Shown: positions 9,601 through 19,000 of the stretch, piece after piece | Layout: each line of letters opens with the position of its first letter | How positions within the stretch are numbered: the first letter of the stretch is position 1 | Source: Marinobacter qingdaonensis | GTDB lineage: Bacteria > Pseudomonadota > Gammaproteobacteria > Pseudomonadales > Oleiphilaceae | NCBI RefSeq assembly: GCF_034555935.1 | Contig: NZ_JAYDCJ010000003.1 | Span: 2,418,001 to 2,482,000, forward strand | Length of the DNA: 64,000 nt | Direction: 5' to 3' | Position numbers and translations under genes: made by a program | Notes under the pieces: model-generated | Databases searched by the model: none | Told to the model about the DNA's origin: nothing | The model's input: the letters and a program-made list of their open reading frames with translations, nothing else

Positions 9601-12600
9601 GATTGATCACGATCTCGACTTCACCTTGGGGGTTGATGAAGTTGGCTCGCAGAATTTGGTGCCGTTGCAATATGGTGTTGAACGCCTGCTCCAGCGCGCG
9701 AACGTCAAGTGTGCCGCGGAAACGGAACAGGGCGGGTAACGTCAACGCGTGGGAATCTGGAACAATTTCCTCGTGCAGGAACCAGACCTGCTGCTGAGGA
9801 GTGGCGTAGACGATCGCCTCTTGGTCCACTTGGCGGATGGGTGGAAGTTTGCGCGCGCTGGTCGAATTCTGCTCAATCAGTTTGGCCATGGCCCGCACGC
9901 TTGAGGCTTCGAACAGTTTGCCCAGGCCGAAACTGATGCCATAGCGGCTCTTGATTTGGCTCAGCATCTGGGTGCCCAGCAGAGAGTGGCCGCCGGCGTC
10001 AAAGAAGTTTTCGGTCACACTGATGGACTGAAGGCCCAGCACATCGGCCCACAGCGCGCATAGTTCGGATTCTGTTTGAGTAGCTGGCAGGACGAATTCG
10101 GATTTGGGAACCAGAGTCCTATCCGGTTCGGGCAGGGCCTTCCGATCAACTTTGCCGCTGGAGGTCAAGGGGAGCGTCGGCAATTGGATAAAGTGCTGGG
10201 GCAGCATGTATTCCGGCAGATAATGGCCGATGTGTTCTTTCAAATCCTGAAGTTGTTTCCCAAGGTCTGCGCTGGATACCAGATAGGCAACCAGACGCTG
10301 ATCGTTTTTGCGATCCTCCCGCGCCAACACCGCACACTGGGTAATACCGGAGAACTTCAGGATAACGGATTCAATTTCACCGAGCTCAATGCGCAAGCCC
10401 CGGAGTTTGACCTGGAAGTCGTTGCGGCCCATGTAGTCCAACACGCCATCTGCACGCATCTTGACCAGGTCGCCGGTGCGGTAGGCCCTGAAGGGCGCAT
10501 CGCTGAAGGGATCCTGGATGAATCGATCGGCTGTCAGTTCCGGCCGATTCATGTAACCCCGGGCTACCTGAATCCCGGCAATCAGAAGTTCTCCAACCAG
10601 TCCCGGCGCCAACAAGTGCAGGTGATTGTCCACGACATAAAGGCGGGTGTTAGGCAGGGCTGTTCCGATTGGAACTGAGTGATTAGAGATTAACCGCCCA
10701 CATTGCCACCAACTGGCATGCACTGCGGCTTCGGTGGGGCCGTATAGGTTCCAGCACTCGGCATCGGGAAAGGCCGCCAGCATGCGAGTTTCGAGTTCCG
10801 TGCTCACCGCTTCACCGGTAAGCAAGATTCGTCGGACGCTGGGGCAATTGGTTTGGTTATAGGCGTCCAAGAACAGGTAAACCAATGAGGGGACAAAATG
10901 AATGTGGGAAATACCCTGATCGCGGATCAGACTGGCGAGGTAGTCTGGGTCTTTGTGTCCACCCGGCTTGGCGATGACCAGTTTGCACCCAACCATTAGA
11001 GGTAGAAAAAGCTCGCACAACGACACATCAAACGTGTAAGGCGTCTTCAGCATTACGGCATCCGATGGCATCAGCGGAAATGCCTCCTGCATCCACAACA
11101 TGTGGTTGCAGATCGAGCGGTGCTCCAGCAGGACCCCCTTGGGCTTGCCGGTAGACCCGGAGGTGTAGATCACATACGCCAGCTGCGACGGCGAGAAGGG
11201 GCATTCGGGGCGGCGGTCATCGAACTGGTCGAGGGGCAGGTCGGAACCGTCCAGGGCATAGCTTTGCACCGAGTCAGGTACCCGGGGTTGCAGGCCGGAA
11301 AGGGTCAGTACGAACCTTGCCTTGACCTCCTCGAGAATGAACGCGAGGCGGTCGCGGGGATGGTCCGGGTCCAGGGGTAAGTAGGCGCCACCGGCCTTGA
11401 GGATGCCGTTGATCGCCACCAGCATCTCGATGGACCGGTCCATCAGGATAGGAACAATGCTGTCTGCGGTGACCTGCTGCTCACGCAGCCAGTGCGCCAG
11501 GCGGTTGGCGCGTGCGTCCAGTTCCCGGAACGTGAGTTCGTGATCCTCGAACACCAGGGCGATGCGATCCGGAAAACGCTCCGCCGCCGCCTCCACCAGC
11601 CCGTGCAGGCTGGTGTTGTCCAGGTCGTAGTCCCGGTGCACCGAACGCCACTGCTCCCGGTAAAGGGCCAGAGCCTCGTCCGTCAGCAGCCTGTGCTGGC
11701 CAAGGGGGGCGTCGGGCGCCTTCAGCACCTCGTCCATCAGCAATTGCAGCTCGGCCATGCGCTGACGCATGGTTGCGGTATCCCACAACTGCAGATTGTG
11801 TGTGCACTCCATCACCGCGGACCGGTCGGACAGGGTGATGTTCAGGTTCAGATCGAAGTTCTCATAGGCCCGAGGATTGGAGGCGAACGCCGCCTCCAGG
11901 CCGGCGAAGTGAAAATCGGATTCGTTGGCCTGATCGACATTGAAAATCACCGACACCAGCGGTGGCTTGGACGGATCCCGGGCCACGCCCAGGGTTTGCA
12001 GCAAGGTGCCGTAGGTCAGGTACTGGTGCTCGAAAGCCTCGAGCATCTGCTGCTGGGTCTTGCGCAGCAGGGTTTCGAAGGAATCTTCGGCCGACACCTG
12101 GATGTACAGCGGGATGATGTTGACGCAGTGGCCCACCAGACTGTGTTCCTGCTTGGCCATCTGACCGGCGAAGGGGATGCCCAGTACGATGTCCGCGCAC
12201 CCGGAAATGCGGTGGAGATAGCCCACGAAGGCGGCCATCAAAGTGGTGGTGATGGTGCTACTGTTTTTAGCCGCCAAGGTCTTCAGTCCCTTCAGCAGAT
12301 CCATCGGCAGTGGGGTGTCCAGTCGGTACGCGGCAAAGCTTCGGCTCAGCGGTCGGGGCCGGTCATAGGGCAGGTCCAACGTTGGAATCCCGCTGGCAAA
12401 CCGGGCGGTCCAGTAGGCAGCGCTTTGCTCACGCAGGCTCTCGGTGTACTCGCTGCGTTCCCAGTCGGCGTAGTCGCTGAATCGGGGGGGCGGTTCCAGG
12501 GCGGGGGCGTTGTTTGAGTCCACCGTTTCCGAGTACAAATTGCCGAGTTCACTGGCCAGGATGTACAGCGACCAACCGTCGCAAATGGAGTGGTGAAGGG

Positions 12601-13057
12601 TCAGCAGAACACGGGTGTCGGTGTTGTCGATCTGGATGACATCCAGCCGGGCCAGTGGCCCATTGAACAGATCGAAGGCCTCGGTGACCGCGCTGCGGGC
12701 CAGCTCATCAAGCTGTTGCTGCTTTTCGGCCTCCGGCAACGTGATGAAATCATGGACAAGGATGGGCGCGGGACGGTCCTGGTAGATCACCATCTGTTCG
12801 CCGTCGTTGCTGAAACATCCCCGCATCGCCTGATGACGCTGCCAGAGCGCGTCCAGGGCGCGGGTCAGCGCCATCAGATTGACCGGGCCCTTGAGGTTTA
12901 TAAAGACGGACTCGTTGAACGCCGCGCTGGCCTCGTCACCGAACTGGGCGGCCAGCCACACCTCGCGTTGTGATTCCGTGGAAACGATGGTGCCCTCCAG
13001 GTTGCCGAACTGAAAGGGGTCGTGCCGGTCAACGTACTTCAAGACAGCGGTGTTCAT
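6611..13057 (-). CDS. Two-module nonribosomal peptide synthetase, C-A-PCP-C-A-PCP
   Basis: Domains of this 2148-residue synthetase, in order, are: condensation domain 1 with HHSICDG (155-161); adenylation 1 (about 485-985) with YTSGSTGKPKG (631-641), YGPTE and the SSGKVDRK lysine; carrier 1 with Ser1025 in GGHSL; condensation 2 with HHMVFDG (1214-1220); adenylation 2 (about 1530-2035) with FTSGSTGVPKG; and carrier 2 with Ser2079 in GGHSL. There is no epimerisation, methylation, thioesterase or reductase domain. Reading the pocket by eye gives D-V-C-H-L-G-L-V-H-K for A1 (no confident match) and D-I-L-Q-I-G-M-V-W-K for A2, close to known glycine codes. It starts 6 bp after the upstream PKS/NRPS stop, so it should accept that enzyme's product. 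Release of the finished chain is unexplained; the hydrolases downstream are candidates. Confidence 0.95.
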   Translation of the reverse strand: MNTAVLKYVDRHDPFQFGNLEGTIVSTESQREVWLAAQFGDEASAAFNESVFINLKGPVNLMALTRALDALWQRHQAMRGCFSNDGEQMVIYQDRPAPILVHDFITLPEAEKQQQLDELARSAVTEAFDLFNGPLARLDVIQIDNTDTRVLLTLHHSICDGWSLYILASELGNLYSETVDSNNAPALEPPPRFSDYADWERSEYTESLREQSAAYWTARFASGIPTLDLPYDRPRPLSRSFAAYRLDTPLPMDLLKGLKTLAAKNSSTITTTLMAAFVGYLHRISGCADIVLGIPFAGQMAKQEHSLVGHCVNIIPLYIQVSAEDSFETLLRKTQQQMLEAFEHQYLTYGTLLQTLGVARDPSKPPLVSVIFNVDQANESDFHFAGLEAAFASNPRAYENFDLNLNITLSDRSAVMECTHNLQLWDTATMRQRMAELQLLMDEVLKAPDAPLGQHRLLTDEALALYREQWRSVHRDYDLDNTSLHGLVEAAAERFPDRIALVFEDHELTFRELDARANRLAHWLREQQVTADSIVPILMDRSIEMLVAINGILKAGGAYLPLDPDHPRDRLAFILEEVKARFVLTLSGLQPRVPDSVQSYALDGSDLPLDQFDDRRPECPFSPSQLAYVIYTSGSTGKPKGVLLEHRSICNHMLWMQEAFPLMPSDAVMLKTPYTFDVSLCELFLPLMVGCKLVIAKPGGHKDPDYLASLIRDQGISHIHFVPSLVYLFLDAYNQTNCPSVRRILLTGEAVSTELETRMLAAFPDAECWNLYGPTEAAVHASWWQCGRLISNHSVPIGTALPNTRLYVVDNHLHLLAPGLVGELLIAGIQVARGYMNRPELTADRFIQDPFSDAPFRAYRTGDLVKMRADGVLDYMGRNDFQVKLRGLRIELGEIESVILKFSGITQCAVLAREDRKNDQRLVAYLVSSADLGKQLQDLKEHIGHYLPEYMLPQHFIQLPTLPLTSSGKVDRKALPEPDRTLVPKSEFVLPATQTESELCALWADVLGLQSISVTENFFDAGGHSLLGTQMLSQIKSRYGISFGLGKLFEASSVRAMAKLIEQNSTSARKLPPIRQVDQEAIVYATPQQQVWFLHEEIVPDSHALTLPALFRFRGTLDVRALEQAFNTILQRHQILRANFINPQGEVEIVINHDRAIDLKPRSPADYGASDIQSLEEALREEAANGFDVGVDALFKVSLIRVGDQDHMLFLMIHHMVFDGWSFDLLLKEMCTLYNAYRQGLGNPLPALPVQFRDFAVWQREWLNSDVMDAHLDYWKTRLGGELPVLQLPTDFERPYAQPHRSEGVKFELDGTTVAGLEALAIRHQTTFFMVLLTLYVLMLHRFTRQSDLIINVPVYARNQDELSHLMGPMINVMVCRFKVTENPSLESLLTHVKDTLLEAIEHQDAPFDLLVRTINPTRDTSRNPIAQTLFNYQDVRNRQDQMDGIERFQINLDRVGVETDLDVWFKRHTDGLQAGFEYPVQLFERGTIEGFLSYFKDSAVALCEQQDDIRLESLVCANKEEKAMIAEWNQTEVAWSFNQGFLGEFQKQVNKQGDKPASVDDRRSLSYASLDQRANRLARFFAEQGVEAGDVVALLLPRDADLPATVMALWKLGAAYVPLDPVYPEERIRAILAVAQPKLLATTSDQQAARSAHSGLTVLMDQEQAAIDKQPTDPIPCALAPETLAYVIFTSGSTGVPKGVEISHGALHNFLLAVAREPGLKEQDRLLAITTLAFDISLLELFLPLSVGATVVIATAQDGSDPHRLIDLINEQAISTLQATPATWRLMLNAGFAPERPIKGLIGGEKLPPDLAESLLGCKVELWNMYGPTEATVWTSCHRVAEGKNGARPRILIGRPLANTQLHVLDDQGECLPLGVYGELWIGGAGLAQGYRANPEQTANRFVTTAKGERLYRTGDLARWTRDGQIEFGDRVDNQVKVRGYRIELEEIEVNLRSHPNVADAAVVVQDLGADDHRLIAHLTYAGDDEPTGTELRKYLRRFLPDYMMPQQFTAHDHLPLLPSGKVNRKLLTGMQPSSAARRVSHRAPTDTENGLMEIWKVLLKRDDFALEDQFLDVGGHSLLALKVIVEIEHAFGARLMPQDLWVNTLEQLANLIDQKRSQVDQEPEQPSTEKVRKTGRGVFRRLFGAS

Positions 13058-13063
13058 AGGTGG

Positions 13064-16000
13064 TCAACCTGCCCATTTCTCATACTGGTTTTTGTCCGTC
13101 TTGGAGGGGATGTACCAGGCCGCCTTGCCATTTTCGTCGCGACCAAGGCGCGCGCCTTCAATCGGTGGCTTACCCGCAAGCTCCTGATTGGGCCGAGCGG
13201 CGACGTCCGGTGCCGGAAAGAAGTCCATCGCGATCATCTCATCCATCGCCTCCTTGAAGGCCGTGATGATCGCTTCGATGTCCTCGTCGCTGTGGGCCGT
13301 GGTGATGAAGGTTGGGCGGGCGTCCCAGACGTGAATGCCTTTCTCCCGGAGCATCACGTAGATCAGTTCTTCGAACGGGATGTCCTGGGGAATCTTGATC
13401 TTGCACATGGAGCCACAGTGTTCGATCTTTACCGGCGCGCCCACCAACTGCGCATGCTGGTTGATCTGTCCCACCAGGTAGTCGGCCCGCTGGTTCAGTT
13501 GGGCCTGGAGCTCGGGTGCCTCCACCAGCTTGCTCAGCACGGCCACTGCCGCCGCCATAACCAACGGGTGACGCACAAACGTGCCGGCAAAATAGGTGAC
13601 ACCCACTTCCGGTGCCGAGTCGTCGCCAAACTGCCACTGTCCGCCGTCCAGCGCATCCATGTACTTGGCCTTGCCAGAGATGGCACCGATGGGCATGCCG
13701 CCGCCGACAATCTTGCCGTAGGTGCAGATGTCGGCGTCGATGCCGTAGTGGCCTTGCGCGCCTCTCGGATGGATGCGGAAACCGGTGATGACCTCGTCAA
13801 AAATCAGGGCAATGTGGTGCTCGGTGCACAGGTGGCGGGCCTTCTCCAGGAAGGCTTTGGGTTGCAGTTCCGGATTGCGGCTCTGAACCGGCTCCACGAG
13901 CAGGGTGGCAATGTCGTCGGCGTGCTCGCGAATGTAGTCGAGCGAGGCGTCACTGCCGTAATCCAACACGATCATGCTTTCAGCGGCCGACTCGGGTATG
14001 CCGGCAGCAGCGGGTGCCGCGTAACCGGCACTACCGCGGGTGACGATCACCTCATCGTGGATGCCGTGGTAGTCGTTCTCGAAGATCACCACCTTTTCCT
14101 TGGCGGTGACGGTGCGCGCCAGTCGCATGGCGCCGAGGACGGCTTCGGACCCGGTGTTGCAGAACGCCACCCGTTCGTTGCCGGTGACCTGGCAGAACAA
14201 CCGGGAGGCCTCAGCCACCAGGGGATGCTGCGGGCCAATTTCGTAGCCGGTGTTCAGCTGACGGGCAATGGCGTCCCTGATGAAGGGGGCAGAATTGCCG
14301 AAAATGTTGCTGCCGAATCCGCAGGTGATATCGATCAGTTTGCCGCCGTCGATATCCCAGAGATAGGGGCCCTCGGAGCGTTCCACCACGATCGGGTAGA
14401 TCACTTCCTTGATGACATTGCGGAACCCTGACACCACCCGCGGATCCGCCAGGTGTTTTCGGTTGTCCTGGGCGAACTGTTTGGATCTGGCGAAGCGGGT
14501 GTTGTAGCGCTGCGCCAGGCTATCGAAGTTCTCCCGCTGCCGGGCGGTCATGTCGTTGCTGCGCTTGACGTTGATCCGGGTGCCGGCACCGAAGGGTTTG
14601 AGCCCAGAGGCTTTGTCGGTGCGCTTGATGGCGTGGTCAGCGACCGGTGCGGTGGCGCTGGGGGCGCTGCCGCCGGCGGCTGGTTGCGGTGACAGTGAAG
14701 ACAACAGGGTCAGCTGGCCCTGCAGTATCTGCATCTGCTGCTGAAGCAGGGCATGGACATCGCCGTGACCCAGGTTCAGGGCCTGGGGCGGCGGGCTGAC
14801 TGTCCCGGTTGCTGGGTTCGGTGGTTGCAGCCCGGCTGCCGGCGCAGGTGTGGCCGAGGTTTGAGCAGCCTCCAGCTGAACGCCCTCGGCAACGAGGTAG
14901 TCGGCCAGCTTGTCCAGGTTGCCGCAGTCATTGAGCAGTTGCCGGAAGCTGACATTCACCTTGAACTTTTTCTTCAGCTTCAGTGTGGATTGGGTCAGCA
15001 GCAGCGAATCCAGACCCAGTTCAAAGAAGGTTGCGCCAGAGTCCGCCTGGCTGAGGTCGATGCCGGAAATATCTGAAAACAGCGAGCGCAGCTTCTCGAC
15101 AATGGCGTCTTTCATGTCTGGTCCTGCCAAAACCTGGGGGATGGAAACCGGTGCTATGGCATCGGCCACGAGGCTGGCCGCCGGGTCGGTGGACACCGAG
15201 GCGGCTGACAACGGCTCAATAACGTGAGTTCGGTGCTGGAACGGGTAGGCGGGCAGCCTGACGCGCACCTCAGGGCTGGCGGGTCCGCAGGGCCAGTCAA
15301 CCGTGAGGCCCTGGCTCCAGGCCAAACCAAGTCCGCGGGTGAACGACCGCAGCTCTCCGTCCGCTTTCCCGGCATCCGCCAGAAGCGGCACCAGGGCCAG
15401 ATCCCTTTGATCGTCGAGGTTCTGCATGGCCATGCCGCACACGGTGCCTTGCGGGCCGCACTCCAGCACAATCAGATTCTTCATCGCAGCGAGGGTCTGG
15501 CAGCCTTGGCGGAACTGGACCGGCTGGCGGATCTGCTGGCCCCAGTAATGCAGGTCGGTGGCCTGCTCCGGCGTGATCCAGTCCCCGGTCACGCAGGAGA
15601 TGAAGGGAAACTCCGGAGGCTTCATGGCGATGCCGTCAAGCTGGCGGATGAACTCGTCAACGGCCGGGTCCATGGCAGGGGAATGGAAGGCGTGGGAGGT
15701 GTTCAGCGCGCGAACTTTGATCCCGTTCTGTTCCAACACGCCGGCGAGGCTCGCGATGGCCTCGTGGGTGCCCGAGAGGGTACAGGCATCGGCGGTGTTT
15801 TCGGCCGCGATTACCACGTTGCTGCTGAGGAGTGGCTGCAGCTGATCGACACTGGCGCGTGCTGCCAACATGGCCCCGGACGGTTGTGCCTGCATGACCT
15901 CGCCACGGGTCATCACAACACGCAGGGCGGTGGCCAGATCAAACACCCCGGCCACGGTGGCGGCAGCCAACTCACCGATGCTGTGGCCGATAGCGGCCTG

Positions 16001-19000
16001 GGGCTGCACGCCCAGCTGTTGCACCGCCGTTGCCAGGGCATATCCCAGACAGAACAGGCTGATCTGGGTTTTCTGGGTGTCATTCAGTGGATCGCCAGAG
16101 TCGAAGACCAGGGCCTTGAGGTCCAATGCATGGTCGCTCGCGAGAAGGTCCGCGCAATGATCGAAGGCGTCCCGGAATTGGGCGACCTGCGCGTACAGCT
16201 CACGCCCCATGCCCGCTACCTGACTGCCCTGGCCGGGGAAGGCGAACACCACGGCAGCGGAGCTGAAGGCGGCGCTGGCGTCCTCGGCGTCCTCCACCAC
16301 GGTCATCAGCTCATGCACGTTAATCTGCTGGGGCACGGCCGTCCGGTAGCGGAAGGCGCGCCGGTGCCGGATCAGTGCGGCTGCCAGGCCGGCCCGTTCC
16401 TCCGGTGCCTGCATCTGATTCAGCAACGGCTGATAGCGAGACACCGTGGCGGCCAGCGCCTCGGGGGAATGGGCGCCGAAACACAAGGGAACCCAGGTCG
16501 GCGTGGTCCCGGATTCTGCCGCGTCCGGGCGGTTAACGCCCCGCAGCACCACGTGGGCATTGGTGCCGCCAATGCCGAACGAACTGACCCCGGCGGCCCG
16601 GTCGTGTTTGGGGCCGGGCCATTCGGACGATTCGGCAGCGACGATGAACGGGGTTTGCTCCAGATGGAGTTCCGGATTTGGGGTGGCAAAATTGATGGAT
16701 TGGGGAATCTGGCCCCGATCAATCGACAGCGCGCACTTAATCAAGCCAACCACCCCTGCGGCCGCGGTCAGGTGGCCAAAGTTGCTTTTCACCGAGCCCA
16801 GGCGGCAGAACTGTTTGTCCGAAGTGTGCTCGGAGAAGGCTTCATTCAGCGCCGACACCTCAATCGGATCCCCGATCGGCGTCGCGGTGCCGTGGGCTTC
16901 CAGGTAACCGATGGTGCGGACATCAATTCGGGCATCCCGGAGGGCGCCAAGAATGACCGATTTCTGCCCCTGAACACTGGGGCCGGAGAAGCTGCCTTTC
17001 TCGGCACCGTCGTTGTTGACCGCAACTCCGGAAATCGCGGCATAGACATAGTCGCGGTCCCGGAGCGCCTCAATCAGGGGCTTGAGCACCACGATGCCGC
17101 CACCGTCGCTGAATACGGTACCCGAGCTGTCCTTGTCGAAGGGGCGGGTGTGCCCGTCCCGGGTGTAGATGCTGCCTTCCTGATGGGTGTGGGGCTGTTG
17201 CTGGGGAAACGCGATCGACGCGCCGCCGGCGATGGCCATGTCACAGCGGCCCTGGCGGATGGCCTCGACCGCTTCCGCCACCGCCACCAGGGAGGTGGAG
17301 CAGGCGGTGTGGATGCTCAGCGCCGGACCAACCAGGTTGAGCTTGTGCGCCAGCCGGGTGGCCGCATAGTCCTTCTCGTTCGCGACCATCGCTTGAAGTG
17401 ACCCGTAATCTTCAAGTTTTTCAGCATTCTGGAGAACGTTATTCAAGTAGTAGGTGTTGTTGCCGACGCCGCAGAACACGCCAATCCTGCCGGCAAACTG
17501 CTCCGGGTCGTAGCCGGCGTTTTCCAGTCCCTGCCAGGCAAGTTCCAGCAGCAGCCGTTGCTGCGGATCGATGAACTCGGCTTCGATCGGGCTGATGCCG
17601 AAAAACCGGTCGTCGAAGCCCAGGGGATCGTCGAGCACGCCTCGGGCATTGACCCGGCCGCTTTGTGGATCAGTCGGGGCAAAGAACGTGATGGTCTCCC
17701 GACCCTCAACGAGGTTCTGCCAGAACTCCTCGAGGTTCGAGGCTCCGGGCACTCGCAGGGCCATGCCAATAATCGCGACGTCCCGAACCTGGGCATCCGG
17801 AAGCTCATGGCTGCTGTCGGTCCGGGCCAGAGTTGTTGGCACCGACTGCCTGGCCAGCGCGTAGTCGAGGAATTTGCTCAAGTTCCGATACTGGAACAGG
17901 GCATAAACCGGGATGGACAGACCCTGGTGTTCGTACAAGCTGGCCGCAATGCGATTGGCGGCCAGGGAATCCATGCCCAGATTCAGAAGGTTGTCCTCCT
18001 CAGACAGCTCAGCAAGGTTGAGCTCCCTCTGGATCAGATCTTTCAACCGTTGCCGAGCGTCCGGGGCGTGCCCCACGGCACTTGACGGTTCAGCGGCGAG
18101 GCTTTCGATCATCGATTTGCGATCGATCTTTCCCGAGGGAGTCTTCTGCAATTGACTGAGCCAGTGGAACCGGCTGGGAATCATGTACCCCGGCATCGAG
18201 GACTGCAGCAGGCCTTTGAGGCGCGCCTCCAGCTGGCTGTCCTGGTCGGTCGCCGTCACAAACGCGATCAGTTTTTTTTGACCCTCGACGTCCTGTACCG
18301 CGGCGGCGGCTTCGTCCACCAGCCCGGTATCGAGTAGCCGGGCCTCGACTTCGCTGAGTTCGACGCGATAGCCGCTGATTTTCACCTGGTTGTCGATGCG
18401 TCCGTGGTACAGCAGCTCGGACTTGCCGTTCCAGCTCACCAGGTCGCCGGTGCGATAGGCCCGTTGGCCGCCGAGGTGGGACAGAGTCACGAATCGTTGG
18501 GCGGTCTGCTCCGGACTGTTGATGTAGCCATGGGCCAGAACCGGACCGCTGATGTACAACTCGCCGACCTCGCCGGCTTCCAGTTCTTGCTGTTCATCAT
18601 CGAGAATCAGCAGTTCCGCACGGTCGATCGCCTGTCCGATCGGCGGCAGGGCCGGCCAGTCATCCGCCGGCGGATACAGAATGTGTTCGCTTACCACGTG
18701 GGTCTCGCAGGGCCCGTATTGATTGCTCAGGGTGGCATTGGGCAGGGCGTTGAAAGCCTTCCGGAGTTCCTTGCTGACCACAAGTTGTTCGCCCGCGGTG
18801 ATGACTTCCGTCAGTGCTGCGGGGTAGAGATTCAATCGGTTGGCCCACATCACGAGCTGCAGCAGCGCGATGTAGGGTAAAAACATGCGCTCGATGCCCT
18901 GTTCGTCTATGTACTCCAGCAGCTGTCGGAAATCCTGCTTCATGTCGTTGGTGATCAGATACAGCGTGCCGCCAAGGGTCAGGGTGGAGAAAATTTCCTG

